Positions 32,874 through 42,979 of a stretch of DNA of 64,000 nucleotides are shown here, piece after piece. Positions within the stretch are counted from its first letter, which is position 1. Each line of letters begins with the position of its first letter. The position numbers and the translations under genes were made by a program. Under the pieces are notes generated by a model. The model saw only the letters and a list, made by a program, of their open reading frames with translations, was not told where the DNA came from and made no database searches. Source of the DNA: Bacteroidota bacterium (GTDB lineage: Bacteria > Bacteroidota > Ignavibacteria > UBA10030); the NCBI GenBank assembly GCA_025454835.1, contig JALONQ010000005.1, positions 120,071 to 184,070 of the forward strand, in the 5' to 3' direction.

Positions 32874-34199
32874 ATGATTCTTCATGAGAGGATGATGCAG
32901 ATGGCTGGATCGGAGATCATCGACAGACTCAAAGGACTCGAGGACGAGAACGTCCGGTTGCGGCGCGCGGTCGAGGAGTTGTCCATCCTGAACGACCTTT
33001 CGCGAACCATCGGCGCGTCGCTCAATACTGAGGAGATCATCCAGACGGTCGTCCGCCGCTCGCTGCGGGCGGTGTCGGCCGAGCAGGGCGTGGTGACGCT
33101 CGTCGAGGAATCGGAACAGGATTCGATGAAGACCCTGATCCGGACGGCCGAGGTGTCGATGGAGCGGGTCAAGTACCATTTCAACCAGGCGCTGCTCGGG
33201 TGGATGTACATCAACAAGAAACCGCTGGTGATCAACGACCCGGCCACAGACGAACGGTTCCGGGGCATCCAGTGGGATGCGTCGATCAAGTCGCTCCTCG
33301 TCGTTCCGTTGATCGTGAAATCCAAGATCCGAGGCGTGTTGTCGGTCTACAACAAGAAGGACGGGAAGAAGTTCACCGACGACGATCTGCGCCTGCTGTC
33401 GATCATCGCCGCCCAGTCCGCCCAGATCGTCGAGAACGCGCGGTTGCACGAGCAGGAGAAAGCCCTCGTCAAGATGCAGGAAGAGCTGACGATGGCCGCG
33501 GCGATCCAGAATGAGCTCTTGCCGGCGACGCTGCCGGCGATCCCCGGCTATGATGTCTTCGCCGACACCATCCCAGCGACGTCCGTCGGAGGAGACTCGT
33601 ACGACGTGATCCAATCCTCAGGCGACGGACTCGCCCTCTGCATCGCCGACGTGTCCGGAAAAGGAATGGGAGCCGCTCTTCTCATGGCGAACCTCCAGGC
33701 GACCCTTCGCGCAACCGTCGAAACCCGCGAAAAGCCGTCGCTGATCCTTGACCACTCGAATCGCCTGCTGTACAGGAGCACCAGTCCGGAAAAGTTCGCC
33801 ACCGTGTTCCTGGCCATGCTGGACCCGGCGCAACATCGCCTGACGTATGCAAATGCGGGACACGACCCCGCGATCCTCATCACCTCCAACGGATCGACCT
33901 CCGAGCTCCCATCGACCGGACTGCCGGTGGGGTTGTTCGAGGGGGTCAGCTACGAAGAGTCGTCGGTGTCCCTGAACCCGAGCGACGTCGTCGTCATCTT
34001 CACCGACGGGATCACCGAAAGCATGGATACCGCTCAAGCGCAGTTCGGGCGCGAACGCATCCTCGAGGTGATCACCGCTCATCGCATCGGCTCGGCCAAG
34101 GAGATCGGCAAAGCTCTGCTCGATTCCGTCGCCGCGTTCAGCAAGGGCATGCCCCCGTCGGATGACCGAACCGTACTGGTCGTCAAGCGTTTCGTCTAG
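32874..34199 (+). CDS. GAF domain-containing SpoIIE/PP2C-type phosphatase (start possibly 32892)
   Basis: GAF region LNTEEIIQTVVRRS..; SpoIIE: MAAAIQNELLPATLP, GGDSYDVI, CIADVSGKGMGAALLMA, FTDGITE. Confidence 0.9.
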   Translation: MILHERMMQMAGSEIIDRLKGLEDENVRLRRAVEELSILNDLSRTIGASLNTEEIIQTVVRRSLRAVSAEQGVVTLVEESEQDSMKTLIRTAEVSMERVKYHFNQALLGWMYINKKPLVINDPATDERFRGIQWDASIKSLLVVPLIVKSKIRGVLSVYNKKDGKKFTDDDLRLLSIIAAQSAQIVENARLHEQEKALVKMQEELTMAAAIQNELLPATLPAIPGYDVFADTIPATSVGGDSYDVIQSSGDGLALCIADVSGKGMGAALLMANLQATLRATVETREKPSLILDHSNRLLYRSTSPEKFATVFLAMLDPAQHRLTYANAGHDPAILITSNGSTSELPSTGLPVGLFEGVSYEESSVSLNPSDVVVIFTDGITESMDTAQAQFGRERILEVITAHRIGSAKEIGKALLDSVAAFSKGMPPSDDRTVLVVKRFV

Positions 34200-34339
34200 A
34201 AACTTGCGGAAAATCGTCTCGCGCCCGTCTCGTCCCGCGGTCGCTGGGACGGGCGGCGGCCGGAATCTGTCATCAACAGAGCGATCGCAACGCTTCTGTG
34301 AAGTATTCCATCCCGTTGCGCACGCGGCTCAAAAGGCTC

Positions 34340-34368
34340 TGGCGATTCAGCCCCCAGATGAATAGATT
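34340..34368 (+). promoter_or_regulatory. Candidate promoter TGGCGA-N17-TAGATT
   Basis: Exact match to sites at 23753 and 26145, upstream of ATG 34457. Confidence 0.5.
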
Positions 34369-34382
34369 CTCAGTACTGAGAA
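34367..34382. promoter_or_regulatory. Perfect 16-bp palindrome, candidate operator
   Basis: TTCTCAGTACTGAGAA, overlapping the candidate -10/TSS. Confidence 0.5.
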
Positions 34383-34456
34383 CTCGCCCGAGAGCGTTCG
34401 TTTCGCGCCTGACGACGTGCTGTTACAACCGATCGGATCAACAACGTGAGGGTGCT

Positions 34457-34894
34457 ATGGCCACGGTCCATTCGATTCTGGCAGGAAAGGGTTCAGCCGT
34501 TCACTCGGTCGGCCCCGACACCACGGTCATCGATGCGCTTCGTCTGATGGAGGAACACAACATCGGCGTCCTCGTCGTGACCGATAACAACGAGATCGCC
34601 GGCATCTTCTCGGAGCGTGACTACGCACGCAAGGGCGCTCTGCTTGGCCGCTCGGCGGTCACCTCCACGGTCGCCGAGATCATGACGAAGCATGTCTATA
34701 CCGTCACGCCGGAACATTCTATGGAAGCGTGTATGGCTCTCATGACCGCGCAGCACGTGCGCCACTTGCCGGTGGTCGAGGCCGGCCGCCTGGCCGGTAT
34801 GATCTCCATCGGCGACGTGGTGAAGTCCGTGCTCTCAGAAAAAGAGCAAACCATACGGGACCTGACGAACTACATCGCCGGGTCCGGCGCGTAG
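34457..34894 (+). CDS. CBS domain pair protein
   Basis: VIDALRLMEEHNIGVLVVTDNNEIAGIFSERDYARKG ... MTAQHVRHLPVVEAGRLAGMISIGDVVK. Confidence 0.92.
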   Translation: MATVHSILAGKGSAVHSVGPDTTVIDALRLMEEHNIGVLVVTDNNEIAGIFSERDYARKGALLGRSAVTSTVAEIMTKHVYTVTPEHSMEACMALMTAQHVRHLPVVEAGRLAGMISIGDVVKSVLSEKEQTIRDLTNYIAGSGA

Positions 34895-34967
34895 TCAACG
34901 CGCGCCGTTTCCTCGTGTTTTCCCATCACTGCTGAAATCGGTCCTTCACGTTTCTCGAGGAGCACCT

Positions 34968-36269
34968 ATGACGTTTCGACCGCTTTTGTTGGGCCTGCTC
35001 TGCGCCGGACTCCTATCCGCCGGCTTCGCCCAGGAACAACCCATAGCCTTCCGCGGCGCGCGGATCATGCCGGTCGAGGGCACGCCCTTCGACAACGGCG
35101 TTCTCGTCGTTCAACACGGCAAGATCATCTCGGTCGGTCCATCGTCCACCGCGATCCCGTCCGACGCCACGGTGGTCGACGTCTCGGGCAAGACCATCCT
35201 CCCCGGCCTCGTCGACACCCATTCCCATATCGGCGGCGGCTCCGGGGGCGACCGCTCCTCCGCCCTCCATCCTGACGTTCGGATCCTCGACGGCATCAAT
35301 CCGCGCGACGAGTCCTTCAAGCGGGCCCTCGCGGGAGGCATTACGACCGTCAACATCATGCCCGGCTCCGGCCACCTCATGAGCGGCCAAACGGTCTACG
35401 TCAAGCCCCGTCCTGCCAACAGCGTCGAGGAGATGCTCGTCTACGTCGACAAGGGCAAGACCATCTACGGCGGCATGAAGATGGCGAACGGCACCAATTC
35501 CATCGGAGAGAAGCCGTTCCCCGGCACGCGGGCCAAGTCGGCCGCGCTCGTTCGCCAGCTCTTCTTGAAGGCGCTCGACTACAGGGCGAAGGTCGCCGCG
35601 GCCAACGGGAACGCCGAGAAGATGCCCAAGCGGGACCTGGAAATGGAGGCGATGCTGGAGATCCTCGACGGTCGGCGGATCGTCCATCACCACACGCATC
35701 GGGCCGACGATATCATCACCGTCCTCCGCCTCCAGAAGGAATTCGGCTTCCGGGTCGTCCTGCACCACGTGACCGACGCCTATCTGGTCGCGAAAGAGAT
35801 TGCCGAGGCCAAGGCGGGAAGCTCGATCATCGTGATCGATTCCCCCGGCGGCAAGGAGGAGGCGCTGAATCTCAACTTCATCAATGGCGCGGCTCTCGTC
35901 AAGGCCGGCGCGTTGTTCGGATTCCACACCGACGACGGCATCACGGACTCGCGTCTGTTCTTACGGTCGGCGGCGCTCGCCGTCCGGGGTGGCTTGGACC
36001 GCACCGAGGCGATCAAAGCCCTGACGCTCAACGGCGCGAAGATGCTCGACCTTGGAGACCGGGTCGGGTCGCTCAAGCCGGGAAAGGATGCCGACTTCGT
36101 CGTCCTTTCCGGAGATCCATTCAGCGTTTACACGCATGTCGAGCAGACGTGGATCGACGGCAAGAAGGTCTGGGACCGCAGCAACCCCAATGACTACCCA
36201 TACGCAGTCGGCGGCTACGATGTCTACCCGGACGGCTTCTCCCTCGACGTCTGCGGAGGAGGTGAATGA
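34968..36269 (+). CDS. Amidohydrolase family protein (metal ligands intact)
   Basis: Signal peptide; ILPGLVDTHSHIG, VHHHTHRADD, VLHHVTD, GFHTDDG. Confidence 0.88.
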   Translation: MTFRPLLLGLLCAGLLSAGFAQEQPIAFRGARIMPVEGTPFDNGVLVVQHGKIISVGPSSTAIPSDATVVDVSGKTILPGLVDTHSHIGGGSGGDRSSALHPDVRILDGINPRDESFKRALAGGITTVNIMPGSGHLMSGQTVYVKPRPANSVEEMLVYVDKGKTIYGGMKMANGTNSIGEKPFPGTRAKSAALVRQLFLKALDYRAKVAAANGNAEKMPKRDLEMEAMLEILDGRRIVHHHTHRADDIITVLRLQKEFGFRVVLHHVTDAYLVAKEIAEAKAGSSIIVIDSPGGKEEALNLNFINGAALVKAGALFGFHTDDGITDSRLFLRSAALAVRGGLDRTEAIKALTLNGAKMLDLGDRVGSLKPGKDADFVVLSGDPFSVYTHVEQTWIDGKKVWDRSNPNDYPYAVGGYDVYPDGFSLDVCGGGE

Positions 36270-37546
36270 TGAGAACTGAACATTTCCTCCTGCCAACCCG
36301 GTGCCGATTCCTCATGGGATCTTTGCGTTCTTTGCGGCCAATCGTCTTGATGTCCGGGGCCGCGATAGCACTCGTTTTCGTGGCCGCGGTCGCCCCGGCC
36401 CAGGTCGCCATCAAAGGTGCCGTCGTCCACACCATGGCCGGCGCCCCCATCACCGACGGCGTCGTCCTCGTGAAGGACGGCAAGATCGAGCGGGTGGGAC
36501 CGGCCTCCGCAGTCGCGATCCCGGCCGGCTACAAGATCATGATCGGTGCCGTCGTGACGCCCGGCCTCGTCGACGCACACTCGACGGTCGGCCTGTCGGG
36601 CATCTTGAACATCACCGCGGATCAGATGCAATTGGAGAAGTCCGACGCGTTCCAGCCCGAACTGAGGGCCATCGACGCGTATAATCCGCGCGAGGCTCTG
36701 GTGAAGTACGTGAGAGATCTCGGCACGACCACGCTGCACACCGGTCACTCACCCGGGGCCCTCGCGAGTGGAACGACCATCGTCGTCAAGCCGGTGGGCG
36801 GAACGGTCCAGGAGGCTATGGTGGCTGAAGGCATGGTGGCCTTTACGCTCGGACCGTCAGTACAGGGCACGTACCGAAATCCGGGCACGTCGGGCAAGGC
36901 CATCGCCATGCTGCGCGGCGAGTTCATCAAAGCACAGGACTATGCGAAGAAGCTCGGCTTCAAGGACCCGGAGAAGCGCCCGACACGTGATCTCAAGATG
37001 GAACTGCTCTCGCGCATCCTCTCGGGCGAGGTGCGGATCCTCTATACCGCCAACCGAGCCACGGACATTCTGACGGTGCTCCGGCTGCAGAAGGAGTTCG
37101 GCTTCGAGCTCGTCCTCGACGGCGCGGCGGAGGCATACCTGGTGCTCGATGAGCTCAAAGCGGCGGGCGTTCCGGTCGTCCTCCATCCGACGATGGCCCG
37201 ACCGGGGGGCGACATGAAAAACCTTTCCGTGGAAACGGCGTCCAAGCTGAAGGCAGCCGGCATACCGTTCGCCTTGCAGACCGGCCACGAAGGCTATGTG
37301 CCGAAGACGCGCGTCCTCCTGTACGAAGCCGCGGTGGCCGCGGCCAACGGCCTCTCGTTCAACGACGCCCTCGCGGCCATCACGATCGACGCGGCCCGGA
37401 TCATCGGCGTGGACAAGCGGGTCGGCTCGCTGGAAGCGGGGAAGGATGCCGACGTCGTCATCTTCGACGGCGACCCGTTCGAATACACCAGCCACGTCTG
37501 CGGGGTGCTCGTGAACGGCGTGGTCGTGAGCGAGACCTGTCACTGA
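36266..37546 (+). CDS. Amidohydrolase paralogue with substituted metal ligands (true start probably within 36314-36350)
   Basis: VTPGLVDAHSTVG, ILYTANRATDILTVLRLQKEFGF, VLDGAAEAYLV; 4-bp overlap with upstream paralogue. Confidence 0.85.
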   Translation: MMRTEHFLLPTRCRFLMGSLRSLRPIVLMSGAAIALVFVAAVAPAQVAIKGAVVHTMAGAPITDGVVLVKDGKIERVGPASAVAIPAGYKIMIGAVVTPGLVDAHSTVGLSGILNITADQMQLEKSDAFQPELRAIDAYNPREALVKYVRDLGTTTLHTGHSPGALASGTTIVVKPVGGTVQEAMVAEGMVAFTLGPSVQGTYRNPGTSGKAIAMLRGEFIKAQDYAKKLGFKDPEKRPTRDLKMELLSRILSGEVRILYTANRATDILTVLRLQKEFGFELVLDGAAEAYLVLDELKAAGVPVVLHPTMARPGGDMKNLSVETASKLKAAGIPFALQTGHEGYVPKTRVLLYEAAVAAANGLSFNDALAAITIDAARIIGVDKRVGSLEAGKDADVVIFDGDPFEYTSHVCGVLVNGVVVSETCH

Positions 37547-37565
37547 TTCGCGACGACCGAATGCG

Positions 37566-37599
37566 GCGGGGTCCGGCTCCCGGGCCCCGCTTTTTTTTT
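37566..37599 (+). terminator. Rho-independent terminator
   Basis: GCGGGGTCC ggctccc GGGCCCCGC followed by TTTTTTTTT. Confidence 0.92.
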
Positions 37600-37648
37600 G
37601 TACCGACCGCTTGACATCCGCGGGTTAACTCTCCACATTCGTTTCGCC

Positions 37649-38884
37649 ATGGCTTTCGTCCTGTCCATCCGCCATCGTCGCTCCGACGATATCGCCGGCC
37701 GCCTCCGCCCCTTCCATCCGCTGATCGATACGGTCGAGGCTGGAGGCATCAGTGCGACGCGCGTCACGGGCGAGTTCTGGACCGCAGGACAGCGCAAGGC
37801 GTCGTCGCTGCACGAGGTCTCGTATCGGGCGTGCTTCAAGCCGCAGCTCCCCCGTTTCTTCATCGACCTCCTCACGCAGCCTGGCGACGTCGTGTTCGAC
37901 CCGTTCAGCGGCCGCGGAACGACTGCGCTCGAGGCCGGATTGGCCCAGCGCCGCATCGTCGCCAACGACATGAACCCGCTGAGCGCGATGCTCGCACGTC
38001 CTCGGTTGTTCGTTCCGGACCTCGAGGCGCTGCGACAAAGGCTGTCGTCGCTCCGCTTCCGTACCGGCCGCCGGGCCGACGTCGATCTGTCGATGTTCTA
38101 CCATCCACGCACCGAGTCGGACCTGATCGGCCTCCGTTCGTACCTCCACCGGCGCCATCGTAACGGCAGCGAGGACGCGATCGACCGTTGGATCCGGATG
38201 GTGGCGACGAACCGGCTCACCGGGCATTCGACAGGGTTCTTCTCGGTCTACACGCTTCCGCCGAATCAGGCCATCACGGCCGAGCGGCAACGGATGATCA
38301 ACCGCCGGCTTCGTCAGCGGCCTCCGGAACGGGATGTCCGTTCGATCATCCTCCGGAAGTCCGCCAGCCTCCTGCGCACCGTCACACCGGACCAGATGCG
38401 GGTCCTCCGCGAGGCAGGTCGACACGCCCGATTCATCACGGGCGATGCGCGTCGGGTGCGATATGTCCGGGCCGGCAGTATCCGCCTGACCGTCACATCT
38501 CCCCCGTTCCTGAACATGGTCGACTACGCGGCGGACAATTGGTTGCGATGCTGGTTCAACGGGATCGACGCCGACGCGGTCGCAGATCGGATCACTGTCA
38601 CCAGTTCTCTGACGGCCTGGGAGCGGGCCATGGACGGGGTGTTCGCCGAACTCCACCGCCTCACCGCCCCCGGAGGCTGGGTCGCGTTCGAAGTGGGCGA
38701 GGTTCGCCGCGGCCATCTGCGCTTGGACGAATCGATCCTGCCCATCGGTGTGCGGCGCGGCTTCGAATGTCGCGCCGTGCTCATCAACCAGCAACGCTTC
38801 ACGAAGACCTCCAACATCTGGGGGATCGGCAACAACCACAGCGGGACCAACACGAATCGAATCGTTCTCTTCCAGAGAGCGTAA
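37649..38884 (+). CDS. DNA methyltransferase (N4/N6 amino-MTase type), no restriction partner visible
   Basis: VVFDPFSGRGTTALEA, TVTSPPFLNMVDYAADNWLRCWF. Confidence 0.82.
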   Translation: MAFVLSIRHRRSDDIAGRLRPFHPLIDTVEAGGISATRVTGEFWTAGQRKASSLHEVSYRACFKPQLPRFFIDLLTQPGDVVFDPFSGRGTTALEAGLAQRRIVANDMNPLSAMLARPRLFVPDLEALRQRLSSLRFRTGRRADVDLSMFYHPRTESDLIGLRSYLHRRHRNGSEDAIDRWIRMVATNRLTGHSTGFFSVYTLPPNQAITAERQRMINRRLRQRPPERDVRSIILRKSASLLRTVTPDQMRVLREAGRHARFITGDARRVRYVRAGSIRLTVTSPPFLNMVDYAADNWLRCWFNGIDADAVADRITVTSSLTAWERAMDGVFAELHRLTAPGGWVAFEVGEVRRGHLRLDESILPIGVRRGFECRAVLINQQRFTKTSNIWGIGNNHSGTNTNRIVLFQRA

Positions 38885-38929
38885 GAGGAGCACCAAGGCC
38901 GGATCGCGCGTTGGTGAGAGGGAACGAAG

Positions 38930-38962
38930 AACGGGAAGCCCATGAGAAGAGCTTCCCGTTTT
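38930..38962 (+). terminator. Rho-independent terminator
   Basis: AACGGGAAGC ccatgagaaga GCTTCCCGTT TT. Confidence 0.85.
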
Positions 38963-39004
38963 CCTTTCCCGGCCGGATTCCTGAATATTTCTCTATATTG
39001 GCCC

Positions 39005-39871
39005 ATGGCATCGGCATTGCACCCTGAGGTCCTTGAAGCGATCCGGCGCGCGCTCGCGGAGGACGTTGGCGGCGGCGACGTAACATCGCTCGCGACGATC
39101 CCCGACTCCGCTATGGCCCGGGGGTTGTTCCGGGCGAAGAGTCCCGGTGTCGTGGCAGGACTGGAAGTGGCTGCTGAGGTCTTCCGGGCATTGGACTCTG
39201 GCTCGCAGTTCGAACCCCACGTCATTGACGGTCAGACGGTTGACCAAGGGACGCACCTCGCCACCGTTTCGGGACCGGCACGCATCATTCTGACGGGCGA
39301 ACGGACGGCGCTCAATTTCCTTCAGCGCATGTCGGGCATCGCCACGATGACGAATGCGTTCGTCAAGGCCGTCGAAGGCACTCGGGCGATCATCCTGGAC
39401 ACTCGAAAGACCGCGCCAGGACTCCGGCAGTTCGACAAGCTCGCCGTTCGGCTCGGGGGTGGCACTAATCATCGGGCCGGATTGTTCGATATGGTGCTGA
39501 TCAAAGACAACCACATCGACGCGGCCGGTGGGATCACGGCGGCGATCCAGGGAGCCCGGTCCTTCTCGGGTGGGCGATTGCCCATCGAGGTGGAATGCCG
39601 TACGTTGGACGACGTCCGGGAGGCCTTCGGGCTGAAGGTGGACCGTATCATGCTGGACAATATGGACCTCTCGACGATCCGGAAGGCCGTGCATCTCGTG
39701 GATGGACGGATCCCGCTCGAGGTCTCCGGAAACGTAACACTCGAGACTGTCCGGGCCTATGCCGAAACGGGCGTGGACCTCATCTCGGTGGGGGCGTTGA
39801 CGCATTCGGTGAAGGCGATGGATATTAGTATGAAGATCGTGACGAGCGAGAAGAGAACCAGTATGCAGTAG
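39005..39871 (+). CDS. nadC: Nicotinate-nucleotide pyrophosphorylase (carboxylating)
   Basis: LAEDVGGGDVTS, ERTALNFLQRMSGIAT, DTRKTAPGLR, GGGTNHRAGLFDMVLIKDNH. Confidence 0.95.
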   Translation: MASALHPEVLEAIRRALAEDVGGGDVTSLATIPDSAMARGLFRAKSPGVVAGLEVAAEVFRALDSGSQFEPHVIDGQTVDQGTHLATVSGPARIILTGERTALNFLQRMSGIATMTNAFVKAVEGTRAIILDTRKTAPGLRQFDKLAVRLGGGTNHRAGLFDMVLIKDNHIDAAGGITAAIQGARSFSGGRLPIEVECRTLDDVREAFGLKVDRIMLDNMDLSTIRKAVHLVDGRIPLEVSGNVTLETVRAYAETGVDLISVGALTHSVKAMDISMKIVTSEKRTSMQ

Positions 39872-39986
39872 GCAAGGACCATCAGGTTGTGACAGGCAGA
39901 GGTCCAGGGACAGGGATCCGGGAATAGGATCTGTGTCCCATGACTGCCACCTGTCACATCCTGCCTGCTCGTGCCTACTGCCGACT
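39860..39986. repeat. Long-armed palindromic element, copy C (between nadC and nadA)
   Basis: Arms AGTATGCAGTAGGCA..CAGGTTGTGACAGG and CCTGTCACATCCTG..TGCCTACTGCCGACT. Confidence 0.8.
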
Positions 39987-40006
39987 CATATTGAAGAGAT
40001 ACCGGA

Positions 40007-41047
<1,041 letters not shown>

Positions 41048-41251
41048 CATCTTGGCACAAGCGCACAACATCGCGCTCGGCGCCCCCCGTGTTCTAGGAG
41101 ACAACGTGGTGCAAAACTCGGTCCTTGGTCCGCGCATGCATGAATCTCCGATCGTGAGATCAACAGGACGATCGTCCCATCTCATCTGCTCTGCGACCGC
41201 TGCGGACCGCTGTGATCGCCGCGCGAAATGTCTTTTGGCCATTCGCTGATC

Positions 41252-42823
41252 ATGCCCCACGACCTGATCAAGACCGACGTCCTCGTCATCGGATGCGGCA
41301 TTGCCGGCGGCGTCGCGGCACTCGAGCTGGCTGAAGCCGGCGTGCATGTGACCGTCGTGACCCTTTCGCCGAAGCCCGAAGAGACGAACACATGGTACGC
41401 GCAGGGGGGCATCGTCTATCAAGGGGACGCCGATTCCCCGGAGCTCCTCATCGAGGACATTCTCCGCGCCGGGGCAGGCTATTCGAACCGCTCCGCCGTC
41501 GAGATCCTCGCACGCGAGGGGCCTGAACTGGTCCGCACGGTCCTGCTCGACAAGATCGGCGTACCGTTCGACCGGACCACCAACGATGAGCTCTCGCTGG
41601 TCCGCGAAGGCGGACACTCGCTCCATCGCATCCTCCATGCCGCCGACGCCACCGGCAGCGCCATCGAGCGGCGCCTGCTCGTTTCGCTCGGCCGGTTCAA
41701 GAACGTGCAGTTGCTGACCGGCCACACGGCCGTTGACCTCCTGACGCCGGCCCATCACGCGATCGACCGGCAGTGCTTGTACCAGCCCACGTCGTGCGTC
41801 GGCGCCTACCTGCTCAACCAGTCCACGGGCCAGGTGATCAGGTGCCTGGCGAAGGCGACCGTCCTCGCCACGGGCGGACTCGGCCAGATCTTCCTGCGTA
41901 CGACGAATCCCGCGGGAGCGCGCGGCGACGGCCTGGCCATGGCGTGGCGCGCAGGCGCGAGGGTCATCAATAGCGAGTTCATTCAGTTCCATCCGACCTC
42001 GTTCTACAAAGAGAATACTCCCTGCTTCCTGATCTCGGAGGCGGTCCGGGGCGCGGGGGCGAAGCTCGTCGACGAGAGCGGACGGGCCTTCATGGAAGAC
42101 TACGACCCCGAATGGAAGGACCTCGCGCCCCGTGATGTCGTCTCGCGCAGCATCCATCACGAGATGCTCAAACGCCGGCTTCCGAACGTCTATCTCGACA
42201 TTGCCTCGCATCTCCCGGCAGCGAAGATCCGTGAGATGTTCCCGTCGATCCATGAACAATGCATGAAGTACGGCATCGATATGAGCCGCGAGCCGATACC
42301 CGTGGTCCCGGCCGCGCACTACTTCTGCGGCGGTGTGTGGGTGGATGAATGGGGCGCAACGACCGTCCAGCAGCTGTTCGCCATCGGCGAAGTGTCCTGT
42401 ACTGGCATCCACGGCGCCAACCGGCTCGCCAGCACGTCGCTGCTCGAAGGGCTGGTGTGGGGCCATCGGGCGGCCAGACACCTCCATGGCTCTTTGCGTT
42501 CGTTGGATCTGCACGACCCCCACGACATCCCGCCATGGGTGGAAACCGGCACACAGGAGCCCGACGCCGCGCTGATCCTGCAGGACATGAGCGCCATCCA
42601 GCATGTGATGTCGAACTACGTCGGACTCGTCCGCACCGACCGACGGCTCCAGCGGGCGATCCGGGAACTCCGCCATCTCGAGTACGAGATCGAGCGGTTC
42701 TACCGGGCCGTCCAACTCACCGACGGACTCATCGGCCTTCGCAACGCCGTCCGCACCGCGCTCATCGTGACGATCTCCGCCTGGGAGAACAAGAAGAGCG
42801 TCGGGTGCCATTATAGAGTCTGA
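41252..42823 (+). CDS. nadB: L-aspartate oxidase (alternative start 41228)
   Basis: TDVLVIGCGIAGGVAALELAEAG, WYAQGGI, FIQFHPTSF, PVVPAAHYFCGGVWVDEWGATTV, LLEGLVWGHRAA. Confidence 0.94.
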   Translation: MPHDLIKTDVLVIGCGIAGGVAALELAEAGVHVTVVTLSPKPEETNTWYAQGGIVYQGDADSPELLIEDILRAGAGYSNRSAVEILAREGPELVRTVLLDKIGVPFDRTTNDELSLVREGGHSLHRILHAADATGSAIERRLLVSLGRFKNVQLLTGHTAVDLLTPAHHAIDRQCLYQPTSCVGAYLLNQSTGQVIRCLAKATVLATGGLGQIFLRTTNPAGARGDGLAMAWRAGARVINSEFIQFHPTSFYKENTPCFLISEAVRGAGAKLVDESGRAFMEDYDPEWKDLAPRDVVSRSIHHEMLKRRLPNVYLDIASHLPAAKIREMFPSIHEQCMKYGIDMSREPIPVVPAAHYFCGGVWVDEWGATTVQQLFAIGEVSCTGIHGANRLASTSLLEGLVWGHRAARHLHGSLRSLDLHDPHDIPPWVETGTQEPDAALILQDMSAIQHVMSNYVGLVRTDRRLQRAIRELRHLEYEIERFYRAVQLTDGLIGLRNAVRTALIVTISAWENKKSVGCHYRV

Positions 42824-42874
42824 GGAGGGCGGAGGCAGAGGACGGGCATCAGAGGTCAGATGCAGAGGAGAGCC
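42819..42874. repeat. Heptad array
   Basis: GTCTGAG GAGGGCG GAGGCAG AGGACGG GCATCAG AGGTCAG ATGCAGA GGAGAGC. Confidence 0.6.
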
Positions 42875-42979
42875 GCCATGTCGCAAACCCGCGGACTTGT
42901 GTTCCCTACCCGCCCGGGCATTCATCCTGTCGCTGAGGTCATGAAGCATCATTCGAACCCTAAACCGATGATCCATCAA

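Noticed and set aside
36266-37546. Second amidohydrolase as a pseudogene
   Set aside because: Full-length open frame, conserved flanking motifs, overlap with the active paralogue and a strong terminator argue for a functional gene product.
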